The notes under the pieces: model-generated
Told to the model about the DNA's origin: nothing
Seen by the model: only the letters and a program-made list of their open reading frames with translations
Databases searched by the model: none
Shown here: positions 24,530 to 32,906 of the stretch, in pieces
How the letters are laid out: the number at the start of each line of letters is the position of its first letter
Position numbering within the stretch: position 1 is the first letter of the stretch
Position numbers and translations under genes: made by a program
NCBI GenBank assembly: GCA_963521185.1
Contig: CAUQTV010000003.1
Location: 62,001-126,000 of the forward strand
Length of the DNA: 64,000 nt
From: Enterobacter_D sp963521185
GTDB lineage: Bacteria > Pseudomonadota > Gammaproteobacteria > Enterobacterales > Enterobacteriaceae
Direction: 5' to 3'

Positions 24530-25747
24530 ATGATTTCTACCCTGATTTACCGGAGTCGCCTGAATCGCAACTTTGATCCGTCAAAGCTGTGCGATCTGGT
24601 GTGCGTATCTCAGAGCCGCAATGCAGCATTACAAATCTCAGGTATTTTGCTTTTCGACGGGACGCATTTTCTTCAGGTGCTCGAAGGGCCGCTGGAAAAC
24701 GTCAACAGCTTATACGCCAGCATTAATCAGGATACGCGGCACGATAACGTCGTTGAACTGATGCGCGATTACGCGCCCAAACGCCATTTTGAAGATTTAG
24801 GCATGGCGCTGTTTGATTTACGCAGCGACAACCCGCGCTCGGTGCTGCGCTCGGTGATTGTGGCGGGGGCGCTGAAATTTAACCTCGCCAGCGATGGCCG
24901 GGTTTACAAGTTCATCAAGTCATTTATTCGCGGCAGCTGGCGGGATCTCAACCCGCCGCAGTCGGAGCCGGTAAGCTGGCAGTTTGTGCCGGACGATTCG
25001 CTCTTTCCCCACGTTAAAGCGCCACTGTTTATCGATCAGCCCTGCCAGTTCGCGATCCAGCCGATCGTTGAACCCCTGCGCGGGCAAATCAGCTCGTTTG
25101 AAGCGCTGATACGCAGCCCAACCGGCGGCTCACCGCAGGACTATTTTGCCTCCATTGCGCCAAATAAACTGCATGAGGCGGACCTGCTGTCAAAGGAGTG
25201 GGCGTTTGCGCTGGCAAAGCGCATCGGCATTGGCAGCCACAAACTCTCTATTAACCTGCTGCCGATGTCGCTGGTGAATATTCCAGGCGCGGTGGATATT
25301 TTGCTGGAGCAGATCACCCGCAACGGGCTGGTGCCGGAGCAGGTGATTGTCGAGGTGACCGAAGACGAAGTGATCTCCGGCTATGACGAGTTCACCACCG
25401 CCATTATGCAACTGCGTTCGGCGGGGATAGGGCTGGCGATTGACGACTTCGGCGCGGGGTTTGCCGGGCTGTCGCTGTTGACCAAATTCCAGCCCGGCGA
25501 GCTGAAAATCGATCGCAGCATCATTACCGATATTCATCTGCACGGCCCGCAGCAGGCGATTTTGAACGCCATTGTGAAATGCTGCGCCGAGCTGGAAATC
25601 AGCGTGGTGGCAGAAGGCGTGGAGAAAGTGGAAGAGTGGTGCTGGCTGGAGGCCGCCGGGATCAAACACTTCCAGGGGTATCTGTTTGCCCGCCCGGAAG
25701 TGAACGGTGTGCCGCCGATCCACTGGCCGGTGAAGGTTCGGCGTTAA
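24530..25747 (+). CDS. BLUF-EAL photoreceptor, BlrP1-like c-di-GMP phosphodiesterase
   Basis: 405 codons, the length I recall for Klebsiella BlrP1. The BLUF domain (residues 1-95) has the flavin-contacting tyrosine in LIYRSR, the glutamine in FLQVLEGP, and the methionine in LGMALFDLR. A linker follows, then an EAL domain from about 160. Unlike E. coli BluF, whose EAL site is degenerate, this one keeps SSFEALIRSPTGGSP, the VTEDEV acid, IDDFGAG, KIDRS and VVAEGVE, so phosphodiesterase activity is plausible. I chose ATG 24530, nine bases after AGGAT; a TTG nine bases earlier is less likely. A TATAAT lies at 24490. Blue light would raise c-di-GMP breakdown. Confidence 0.88.
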   Translation: MISTLIYRSRLNRNFDPSKLCDLVCVSQSRNAALQISGILLFDGTHFLQVLEGPLENVNSLYASINQDTRHDNVVELMRDYAPKRHFEDLGMALFDLRSDNPRSVLRSVIVAGALKFNLASDGRVYKFIKSFIRGSWRDLNPPQSEPVSWQFVPDDSLFPHVKAPLFIDQPCQFAIQPIVEPLRGQISSFEALIRSPTGGSPQDYFASIAPNKLHEADLLSKEWAFALAKRIGIGSHKLSINLLPMSLVNIPGAVDILLEQITRNGLVPEQVIVEVTEDEVISGYDEFTTAIMQLRSAGIGLAIDDFGAGFAGLSLLTKFQPGELKIDRSIITDIHLHGPQQAILNAIVKCCAELEISVVAEGVEKVEEWCWLEAAGIKHFQGYLFARPEVNGVPPIHWPVKVRR

Positions 25748-25752
25748 GTTCT

Positions 25753-25772
25753 CTCTCTCTTGTTTGAGAGAG
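25753..25772. terminator. CTCTCTC/GAGAGAG hairpin between convergent genes
   Basis: A 7-bp stem with a 6-base loop lies between the ends of the BLUF-EAL gene and eutC, which converge here. It could end transcription from both sides. Confidence 0.5.
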
Positions 25773-25778
25773 GGCAGG

Positions 25779-26549
25779 TTAACCCAGCCGCGGCGTCACC
25801 CGCGCGTGCAGCGCCGGGTTATCACTCTCATCTTTCAACTTCACCCCGGTTAAGCGGCGCAAAAACGCCTGCTCCAGCAGCCACGCCAGCTTAAACGCGG
25901 CCGCCTCATGCCCCAGACCTTCCGGACGGATATTCGAGATGCAGTTGCGCTCAGACTCCAGCCGCGTGCGGCCAGGTTTCCAGGTCAGGTAGACGCCGAG
26001 GCTGTCCGGTGAAGAGAGCCCAGGCCGCTCGCCAATTAATATTGCCACCGCCTTGCTGTTCAGCGTCTCGCCAATGTCATCCCCCAGCGCCACCCGCGAC
26101 TGGTGCGCCAGCACGATGGGGCCAGGGGAAATGCCCAGCGTGTGCAGATACGGCAGCAGCGCGGCGATCAGCGCCACCGACTGACGGTGCACGGCGTGCG
26201 ACGACAAACCATCGCCGATCACCAGCAGCAAATCGTGAGCGGGTACGCGATGGCTGCGCAAGGTCTCGCGGCTCTCATCGCTCAGCCTGCGCCCTAAATC
26301 CGGGCGGTTCAGGTAGATGTGGCGATCGGCTGCGGCACTGTGCGCGGTGAGCGTTTGCAGGCCCAGCGCGTGCAACGGCGTCTCAAGGGCGTCGCTGTCA
26401 AACGGCTGGTGGATGGCGTCCCGCGCCTGCGCATGGGCAAGGCCAAAGTTCAGCACTTCACGGGTTGGCAGGCTTGCGCCGCTGCGTCCGAGCGCGATGC
26501 GGGCGTCGGTGAATTCGCGTAACGGCGACCAGGCATCGGGATTATTCAT
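25779..26549 (-). CDS. eutC: Ethanolamine ammonia-lyase small subunit
   Basis: 256 codons. It forms the cobalamin-dependent lyase with EutB, splitting ethanolamine into acetaldehyde and ammonia. Family blocks are clear: LYLNRPDLGRRLSDE in its usual place, DGLSSHAVH, LIGERPGLSSPDSLGVYLTWKP and RNCISNIRPEGL. The protein lacks the first roughly 40-50 residues of E. coli or Salmonella EutC (295), the part known to direct it into microcompartments. The start overlaps the end of eutB (ATGA). No shell protein genes are present. The enzyme is therefore expected to be free in the cytoplasm. Confidence 0.93.
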   Translation of the reverse strand: MNNPDAWSPLREFTDARIALGRSGASLPTREVLNFGLAHAQARDAIHQPFDSDALETPLHALGLQTLTAHSAAADRHIYLNRPDLGRRLSDESRETLRSHRVPAHDLLLVIGDGLSSHAVHRQSVALIAALLPYLHTLGISPGPIVLAHQSRVALGDDIGETLNSKAVAILIGERPGLSSPDSLGVYLTWKPGRTRLESERNCISNIRPEGLGHEAAAFKLAWLLEQAFLRRLTGVKLKDESDNPALHARVTPRLG

Positions 26550-27934
26550 ACCGTGACTCCTTGCGGCAGCACGCTCAGCAGCGGGTGACCGGCACCGGTT
26601 AAGCGCAGCTGGCCGTGACGATCAATGATCTGCATTTTGGTCAGCCACTCGCCAAACTCCGGCGCATGTTTTAACCCCAGCAGCCGACGGGCATACAGCG
26701 CGTCGTGGAAGGAGGTGCTCTGGTAATTGAGCATGATGTCATCCGCGCCCGGCACGCCGATCAAAAAGGTCAGCCCGGCGTTGCACAGCAGCGTGAGCAG
26801 GGTGTCCATGTCATCCTGATCCGCTTCGGCATGGTTGGTGTAACACACGTCGCAGCCAATCGGCAGGCCCATCAGCTTGCCGCAGAAGTGATCTTCCAGA
26901 CCCGCGCGGATGATCTGTTTACCGTCGTAGAGGTATTCCGGGCCGATAAATCCCACCACGGTATTCACCAGCAGGGGAGAGAAATGGCGGGCGACCGCAT
27001 AAGCGCGGGCCTCGCAGGTTTGCTGATCGACGCCGAAATGGGCGTTCGCCGACAGGCAACTCCCCTGGCCGGTTTCGAAATACATGACGTTGTTGCCGAG
27101 GGTGCCGCGTCCGAGGCTCAGCGCCGCGTCCTGCGCTTCGTGCAGTAGCGCGAGGTTGATGCCAAAGCCGCTGTTCGCCGCCTCGGTACCCGCCACCGAC
27201 TGAAACACCAAATCCACCGGCGCGCCGCGCTCGATGAGCTGGATCGTATTGGTCACATGCGTCAGCACGCAGGACTGGGTGGGAATGCTAAAGCGGCTGA
27301 TGATGTCGTCCATCATGTGATTTAAACGCTCAAGCACCGGCAGGCTGTCACTTGCCGGGTTAATACCGACCACCGCATCCCCCGCGCCGTAGAGCAGGCC
27401 GTCGAGCATACTGGCGGCAATACCTTTGAGATCGTCGGTGGGATGATTGGGTTGCAGGCGCACGCTGAGATGCCCCGGCAGGCCGATGGTGTTGCGAAAC
27501 TGCGTGATCACCCGGCATTTGCTGGCAGCGAGGATCAGATCCTGGTTGCGCATGATTTTGCTGACGGCGGCGGCCATCTCCGGCGTAACGGCGGGGGCGA
27601 CCTTGCTCAGGGTGAGCGTGTCGGTGGCGTCGTCCAGCAGCCAGTCACGAAAATCACCGACCGTTAAATGGCTGATGTGTTCGAAAGCGGCGCGGTCGTG
27701 GGTATCGATAATCAGCCGCGTCACCTCGTCGTCTTCGTAGGGGATCAGCGGGTTATCCAGAATTTCGCGCAGGGGAATGTCGGCCAGCGCGATTTTTGCC
27801 GCCATGCGCTCTTCGGCAGACGCGGCGCTGACTCCGGCAAGCACATCCCCGGATCGTGCCGGGGACGCTTTCGCCATAACCTCTTTGAGACTGGCGAACC
27901 GGTAAGTCCGGTGCGCCAGGGCAGTGTTGTACAT
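26546..27934 (-). CDS. eutB: Ethanolamine ammonia-lyase large subunit
   Basis: 462 codons, close to E. coli EutB (453). It carries the TIM-barrel active site and contacts adenosylcobalamin. Recognisable blocks are LKEVMAKASPARSGDVLAGVSAASAEERMAAK, GDAVVGINP, YFETGQGSCLSANAHFGVDQ, VVGFIGPEYLYDGKQIIRAGLEDHF and DDIMLNYQSTSFHD. GGAG precedes the ATG. It begins nine bases after the eat permease gene and is coupled to eutC. No reactivase (EutA) or aldehyde dehydrogenase gene is nearby, so those functions must be elsewhere. Confidence 0.95.
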   Translation of the reverse strand: MYNTALAHRTYRFASLKEVMAKASPARSGDVLAGVSAASAEERMAAKIALADIPLREILDNPLIPYEDDEVTRLIIDTHDRAAFEHISHLTVGDFRDWLLDDATDTLTLSKVAPAVTPEMAAAVSKIMRNQDLILAASKCRVITQFRNTIGLPGHLSVRLQPNHPTDDLKGIAASMLDGLLYGAGDAVVGINPASDSLPVLERLNHMMDDIISRFSIPTQSCVLTHVTNTIQLIERGAPVDLVFQSVAGTEAANSGFGINLALLHEAQDAALSLGRGTLGNNVMYFETGQGSCLSANAHFGVDQQTCEARAYAVARHFSPLLVNTVVGFIGPEYLYDGKQIIRAGLEDHFCGKLMGLPIGCDVCYTNHAEADQDDMDTLLTLLCNAGLTFLIGVPGADDIMLNYQSTSFHDALYARRLLGLKHAPEFGEWLTKMQIIDRHGQLRLTGAGHPLLSVLPQGVTV

Positions 27935-27943
27935 GTCGTCTCC

Positions 27944-29326
27944 TCAGGAGATCGCGCGCAGCTGCGGATCCAGCGCAGCACGCTCGCGGGCCGGTGCGGT
28001 TTTACGGAACCACAGATAGCCCCCCAGCATCATAGCGGCAAAGATCAGCGCCAGCAGCGGGTTGTACCAGACCATCGCCACCAGGCACAGTACCGCCATG
28101 CCCAGCGCGAAAGCCGGTGCATACGGGAACAATGGCGCTTTGAACGGACGGATCAGGTTCGGTTCGCTGCGGCGCAGTTTGAACAGCGCAGCCATTGAGG
28201 TGATATACATAACAATAGCGCCGAATACCGACATCGTCACAATACAGGCGGTGAGTGGCATGCCGCTGATGGTGATCAGTGAATCCGAGAAAATGGCCGC
28301 GATGCCTACTACGCCACCGGCGAGGATCGCCAGGTGTGGCGTGCGGGTTTTACGGTTTAGCGTGGCGAGGCTGGCGGGCAGATACCCGGCGCGGGCCAGC
28401 GAATAGATCTGGCGTGAGTAGCCCATAATGATGCCGTGGAACGACGCCACCAGACCAAACAGCCCCAGCCAGACCAGCATGTGCAGCCAGCCGCTGCTGC
28501 TGCCGACCACTACTTTCATTGCCTGCGGGAGCGGATCGTTGATATTTGACAGGTTACGCCAGTCGCCCACGCCACCGGCAAACATCATCACGCCTACCGC
28601 CAGCACGGTAAGCGTCAGAATGCCGCCACCGAGCGCGCGCGGAATAGTGCGCTGGGGATCTTTAGCTTCTTCTGCGGCCATCGACGCGCCTTCAATGGCG
28701 AGGAAAAACCAGATAGCGAACGGGATCGCGGCGAACATGCCCGGCAGCGCCAGGCTGCTAAAGCTTTCGGCACCCGCCCAGCCGTTGGCGGTGAAGTTAT
28801 CCCACGAGAAGCCCGGTGCGACTACGCCCATAAACACCAGCAGTTCGAATATCGCCAGCAGGGTGACAATCAGCTCGAAGGTCGCGGCAATACCGACGCC
28901 GAGAATGTTCAGCGTCATAAAGATCACGTATGCGCCGCAGGCCACCCATTTGGGATCGAGGGAGGGAAACTGGACGTTGAGATACGCGCCAATCGCCATC
29001 GCAATGGCGGGGGGCGCAAAGACAAACTCAATTAAGGTGGCGAACCCGGCGATAAATCCGCCGGTAGGACCAAAGGCGCGGTAGGCGTAAGCGAAAGGGC
29101 CACCCGCATGCGGAATGGCGGTGGTCAGTTCGGTAAAGCTAAAAATAAATGCGCAGTACATGGCCGCAATGGCCAGCGCCACAATCAGGAATCCCATCGT
29201 TCCCGCCTGCGACCAGCCATAGCTCCAGCCGAAATACTCGCCCGATATCACCAGCCCCACGGCAATCCCCCAAAGGCGGAAACTGCCCAGCGTTCTTTTT
29301 AGTGTGGTTGTTTCTGTGGTCTTCAT
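27944..29326 (-). CDS. eat: Ethanolamine permease (Eat, APC superfamily)
   Basis: 460 codons with about 12 membrane segments, of the amino acid/polyamine/organocation type. The N-terminal LGSFRLWGIAVGLVISGEYFGWSYGW and FSFTELTTAIPHAGGPFAYAYRA are characteristic of Eat permeases. It brings ethanolamine across the inner membrane as nitrogen or carbon source. I start it at ATG 29326, after GAGG; the open frame runs further up but without support. It is the first gene of eat-eutB-eutC, the compact form found in Pseudomonas and Acinetobacter rather than the 17-gene Salmonella eut operon. A strong sigma-54 type promoter lies 39 bases upstream. Confidence 0.92.
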   Translation of the reverse strand: MKTTETTTLKRTLGSFRLWGIAVGLVISGEYFGWSYGWSQAGTMGFLIVALAIAAMYCAFIFSFTELTTAIPHAGGPFAYAYRAFGPTGGFIAGFATLIEFVFAPPAIAMAIGAYLNVQFPSLDPKWVACGAYVIFMTLNILGVGIAATFELIVTLLAIFELLVFMGVVAPGFSWDNFTANGWAGAESFSSLALPGMFAAIPFAIWFFLAIEGASMAAEEAKDPQRTIPRALGGGILTLTVLAVGVMMFAGGVGDWRNLSNINDPLPQAMKVVVGSSSGWLHMLVWLGLFGLVASFHGIIMGYSRQIYSLARAGYLPASLATLNRKTRTPHLAILAGGVVGIAAIFSDSLITISGMPLTACIVTMSVFGAIVMYITSMAALFKLRRSEPNLIRPFKAPLFPYAPAFALGMAVLCLVAMVWYNPLLALIFAAMMLGGYLWFRKTAPARERAALDPQLRAIS

Positions 29327-29364
29327 TTGCTGCCTCGCCATTAAACACAGTTTGCATGGGGAAT

Positions 29365-29380
29365 TGCAAAGAAGATGCCA
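29365..29380 (-). promoter_or_regulatory. Sigma-54 type promoter of eat-eutB-eutC
   Basis: On the minus strand TGGCATCTTCTTTGCA fits the RpoN consensus TGGCAC-N5-TTGCA with one difference and the correct ten-base gap between GG and GC. It predicts a start near 29354, giving a leader of about 28 bases. The rest of the 29327-29712 gap is described with the inverted repeat and hairpin entries below. Confidence 0.75.
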
Positions 29381-29431
29381 GGAATGAAAAGCGCATTGGC
29401 GCAGGTCGCCAAAGGGTTCGCCCGACCGCGT

Positions 29432-29449
29432 TTGCACCGCCTGGCGCAA
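29432..29449. promoter_or_regulatory. Inverted repeat upstream of eat, possible activator site
   Basis: TTGCACC-GCCT-GGCGCAA is a near-perfect inverted repeat (6 of 7 pairs) about 60 bases upstream of the sigma-54 type promoter, a usual distance for an enhancer-binding activator. It resembles an NtrC site, but the spacer is four bases instead of five. A second, weaker pair GGTCG/CGACC lies at 29405-29427. Confidence 0.4.
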
Positions 29450-29669
29450 GGGCGTGGTGCAGCGTGCTCCAGATTGGTGACGCAGTCATACCAATGCGTG
29501 ATATCGCCGGACGCTATGCGACGTTGGACTGAGGGAAAGCCGCGTGTCGGATGACCAGAGTTATACTAAACAGAGGAGGCGACTATGGCCTGGCGACCGA
29601 TTTTAACCGTCATTCGAACACCCCATCCACGGCTGAGTAGCCGACGGGCACAGCTGCGGTTGATTAACG

Positions 29670-29703
29670 CCTCACCCCGGGCGGTAAAGCCCTGCGGGTG
29701 AGG
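29670..29703. terminator. CCTCACCC/GGGTGAGG hairpin after afuC
   Basis: An 8-bp perfect stem encloses a loop with its own GGGC/GCCC pairing, 9 bases beyond the afuC stop. No U-run follows. It probably ends or protects the six-gene operon transcript. Confidence 0.45.
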
Positions 29704-29712
29704 GGGAAGAAG

Positions 29713-30759
29713 TTACACCACATCCGCCAGTTCGAACATCCCGTACGGGTGGATCTCCAGGAAGTAGTGGTCGCCGACGTCCGGCTGCAATCGTGTGGCG
29801 TTCACCTGCAACAAAATCTGCTGCCCGTGCCATTCGACGATCACTTCATATTGTGGCCCCATGTACGCCACGTGGCGGATCACACAGCGCTGGCTTTCGC
29901 TGCCGTGCTCGCTCAGGGTGATGGCTTCCGGACGCACCCCCACCTGGCCTGCGCCGCTGGCGGCGAAATGCGCGGCGCGCGGCAGACGGTAACCGTAAAT
30001 ATCAACAGATTCTTGAGAGAAGCGGGCCGGGAACAGGTTGGCATCGCCCATAAAGCTTGCCATAAAGCGTGAAGCGGGCTGGCGGTAGAGCGCCTGCGGC
30101 GAACCTATCTGCATGATGTGACCTTGGTTCATTACCAGCACGGTATCGGACACTGCAAACGCCTCGCTCTGATCGTGGGTCACGTACAGCGAGGTGATAT
30201 TGAACTGCTTTTGCAGCTCGCGGATCTTGTCGCGCATACTGCGGCGCAGGTTGGCGTCCAGGTTGCTGAGTGGTTCATCAAACAGCAGCACTTTGGGTTT
30301 TAAGATCAGTGCCCGTGCCAGCGCCACACGCTGCTGCTGGCCGCCGGAAATCTGATCGACGTAGCGCTGCTCAAAGCCCTCCAGATCTACCATCGCCAGC
30401 GCCTCTTTAACGCGGGTTTTGATCTCGGCGCGCGAAACGCCAAGCATCTTCAGGCCGTAGCCGACGTTTTCCCCCAGCGACATGTGCGGGAACAGGGCGT
30501 AAGACTGGAACACCATGCAGATATCACGCTGCTGGATCGAACGGTGCGTGACATCTTCGCCGTCGATTAAAATTTGTCCTTCAGTCGGTTTCTCAAGCCC
30601 GGCGACCAGGCGCAGCACCGTGGTTTTACCGCAGCCGGACGGGCCGAGCAGCGTGACCATTTGCCCCTGTGGGATCGCCAGATTAAGGGTGTCGATCACC
30701 GTGTTGCCGCCAAAGCGTTTGGTGACGTTGCGCAGCTCAACGAAATGTTTTTCAGTCAT
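29713..30759 (-). CDS. afuC: ABC importer ATPase AfuC (hexose-phosphate type)
   Basis: 348 codons. Walker A is GPSGCGKTT, the signature SGGQQQRVALARAL, Walker B VLLFDEPLSNLD, and the switch VTHDQSEA. A C-terminal TOBE-like domain follows (NLFPARF, then VGVRPEAITL). Proteins like this were first annotated as ferric-iron FbpC. However, AfuABC in enteric pathogens was shown to import phosphorylated sugars such as glucose-6-phosphate and fructose-6-phosphate. The uhpABC-like genes in the same operon support the sugar-phosphate role here. Last gene of the six-gene operon. Confidence 0.85.
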   Translation of the reverse strand: MTEKHFVELRNVTKRFGGNTVIDTLNLAIPQGQMVTLLGPSGCGKTTVLRLVAGLEKPTEGQILIDGEDVTHRSIQQRDICMVFQSYALFPHMSLGENVGYGLKMLGVSRAEIKTRVKEALAMVDLEGFEQRYVDQISGGQQQRVALARALILKPKVLLFDEPLSNLDANLRRSMRDKIRELQKQFNITSLYVTHDQSEAFAVSDTVLVMNQGHIMQIGSPQALYRQPASRFMASFMGDANLFPARFSQESVDIYGYRLPRAAHFAASGAGQVGVRPEAITLSEHGSESQRCVIRHVAYMGPQYEVIVEWHGQQILLQVNATRLQPDVGDHYFLEIHPYGMFELADVV

Positions 30760-30768
30760 AATTTACGC

Positions 30769-32841
30769 CTAGGTTTTGGCTTTTGAACGGGAGATACGCG
30801 CCTCGCCGATCAGCCAGTCAAAGAGGAAAATGATCGCCAGCATCACCACAATCAGGATCGAGCCGTAGGCAATCGCCACGCCGTACTCACCGTCTTCAAC
30901 ACGGTTCAAAATGTAGGCGGTTGCCACGCGGGTATCCGGCGTGACAAGGAACACAATGGCGCTTACGGTGGTAATGGCGCGCACGAAGCTGTAGATCAGC
31001 GCCGACAGAATCGCCGGGCGCAGCAGCGGCAGCAGAATGTGTGTGATGGTGCGTAAACTCCCGGCGCGCAGGCTGAGCGAGGCTTCATCCAGCGATTTAT
31101 CAATCTGACCTAATCCCGCGATACCCGCGCGAATGCCCACCGGCACGTTACGCATCACCATCGAAATAATCACGATGGCGGCGGTACCGGTGAGATAAAC
31201 CGGCGCGCTGTTGAAGGCGAGAATATACGACACGCCCGCCACGGTGCCCGGAACGGCGAAGCACAGCATAGTGGTGAATTCGATGGTCTTTTTGCCCCTG
31301 AACTGCTGGCGCACCACCACCCAGGCGATCAGCAACCCAAAGCCTGCGGTGATTGGCGCGGCAATCCCGGCGTAGAGCAGGGTGTCAAGCAGCGAAGGCC
31401 ATGCGCCGTCGCTCATCCCCTGGCCGAACAGCTTGATAAAGTTATCCAGCGTCAGGGTGTAATCCACGCCCCAGTTCACCGTAAAGCTGCCGTAGAAAAT
31501 ACTGCCGTAAAGCAGGGCGTTAAAGGCAATCCACACCGCCAGCAGCGCCACCACGCTCCACACCAGCGTCACCGGCAGCGGCTGCACGTCGCCACGGTTC
31601 GATTTACCGGACACGGTGACGTACGAGCGCTTGCCAATCCACATGTACTGAATGCAAAACACCAGCAGCGAGAAGACCAGCAGGAACGCCCCGAGCGTAC
31701 TGGCGGCCTGGTAATCGAGCTGTGAACCGGTGATGTAGAAGTAGATCTGCGTTGCCAGCACGTCGAAGTTGCCGCCAAGCACCAGCGGGTTACTGAAGTC
31801 CGCCAGCGACTGCACGATCACAATCAAAAAGGCGTTAGCGAGGGCGGGTTTCAGCAGCGGTACAAACACGCCATTAAAGGTCTGCCAGCGGCTGGCGCGC
31901 AGGGTGTAGGAGGCTTCTTCCAGCGACGGATGAATGGTTTTGATCGCGCCGTCTAAAATCATAAACGCCATCGGCGTGAAGGCCAGCACCTGCGCCAGCC
32001 AGATGCCGGTAAACCCGTACAGCCAGTTGGTATTGGTTAAGCCGAACCACTCCACCATAAATTCAGTGATATAGCCCGAGCGGCCCATCATTAGTGTGAC
32101 GCCCAGACCCACCACAAACGGCGGCGTGACGATCGGCAGAATCGAGAAGATACGCCCAATGACCGCGCTGCGTCTGGCGATGCGCGTGGTGTAAATCGCC
32201 AGCACTAAACCAAAAAACGTGCAGCCGATGCCGACGGCAATCGACAGCAGGATCGAGTTGATAATGACCTGAACAATATGCGCCTGCGACAACACGGCCA
32301 TAAAGGCCAGCGGTGCGAATTCCCCGCTATCGGTGGTGAACATGGGAATAAAAATCGCGATGCTCGGCCAGACGATAAAAACGCCGATCAGCGCGATAAT
32401 GGCGATCAGCGAGGCAATCACGAAGCGGTCACCGCCGAGCCACTCCAGACGCGTGAGCGCCAGCGTCATGATCGCCCCAAGGGCGATAAACAGCACGATG
32501 GTGGCAAAGCCAAGGCCGCGACCTTCAAGGGTGGCGCTGACGACAACGAACGCCATGCACAACAGCGCCCAGCCCGCGTCAAAATAGTGTCGGCTGCGCT
32601 GTTCACGCTTCGCCTGCGTAAACGGGCGCAGCAGTAGCAGGCTTGGCAGCAGATACCACAGCAGGCTGACGTTGCGCTGCGACCAGCCGTAGGCGTCGAG
32701 GATCTCATCTGGCGTGGATCCCAGCAGGCCGTAATCGAGGCTCCAGCTCGGCAACAGGGCAAACGCCAGCCAGCCAACTAAAACCCAAAGAAATACCGCA
32801 TCCCGTTTTTTCGCGGGATGGAGAGCGAGTGTCTGTGACAT
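30769..32841 (-). CDS. afuB: ABC importer permease AfuB (two fused permease domains)
   Basis: 690 codons with about 12-14 membrane segments. Two BPD_transp_1 domains are fused: the first coupling loop is SLEEASYTLRASRWQTFNGVFVPLLKPAL, the second SLDEASLSLRAGSLRTITHILLPLLRPAI. This is the FbpB/AfuB build. I start at ATG 32841 (MSQTLALHPAKKRD) rather than the upstream codons, which come from a repeat element. It is separated from afuA by 65 bases holding a REP-like hairpin. It forms the channel for sugar phosphate (inferred) or possibly another anion. Confidence 0.87.
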   Translation of the reverse strand: MSQTLALHPAKKRDAVFLWVLVGWLAFALLPSWSLDYGLLGSTPDEILDAYGWSQRNVSLLWYLLPSLLLLRPFTQAKREQRSRHYFDAGWALLCMAFVVVSATLEGRGLGFATIVLFIALGAIMTLALTRLEWLGGDRFVIASLIAIIALIGVFIVWPSIAIFIPMFTTDSGEFAPLAFMAVLSQAHIVQVIINSILLSIAVGIGCTFFGLVLAIYTTRIARRSAVIGRIFSILPIVTPPFVVGLGVTLMMGRSGYITEFMVEWFGLTNTNWLYGFTGIWLAQVLAFTPMAFMILDGAIKTIHPSLEEASYTLRASRWQTFNGVFVPLLKPALANAFLIVIVQSLADFSNPLVLGGNFDVLATQIYFYITGSQLDYQAASTLGAFLLVFSLLVFCIQYMWIGKRSYVTVSGKSNRGDVQPLPVTLVWSVVALLAVWIAFNALLYGSIFYGSFTVNWGVDYTLTLDNFIKLFGQGMSDGAWPSLLDTLLYAGIAAPITAGFGLLIAWVVVRQQFRGKKTIEFTTMLCFAVPGTVAGVSYILAFNSAPVYLTGTAAIVIISMVMRNVPVGIRAGIAGLGQIDKSLDEASLSLRAGSLRTITHILLPLLRPAILSALIYSFVRAITTVSAIVFLVTPDTRVATAYILNRVEDGEYGVAIAYGSILIVVMLAIIFLFDWLIGEARISRSKAKT

Positions 32842-32860
32842 AGGGGTTCCGGTGTTGTAG

Positions 32861-32886
32861 GCCGGGTAAGCGCAGCGCCACCCGGC
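32861..32886. repeat. REP-like palindrome between afuA and afuB
   Basis: GCCGGGT and ACCCGGC arms enclose a GC-rich 12-base loop, preceded by TGTAG. This is the typical form of REP units in enterobacteria. It sits within the operon, between binding-protein and permease genes, where such units commonly protect the upstream mRNA and lower downstream expression. Confidence 0.7.
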
Positions 32887-32906
32887 AAGTGATCGCAATC
32901 GTGAGC

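Noticed and set aside
29585..29701. A 38-codon plus-strand frame with a very good ribosome site (GAGGAGG) and ATG at 29585
   Set aside because: The frame runs through a terminator-like hairpin, has an arginine-rich, non-family composition, and has no neighbour that would need a leader peptide. I keep it as chance or a decayed end.
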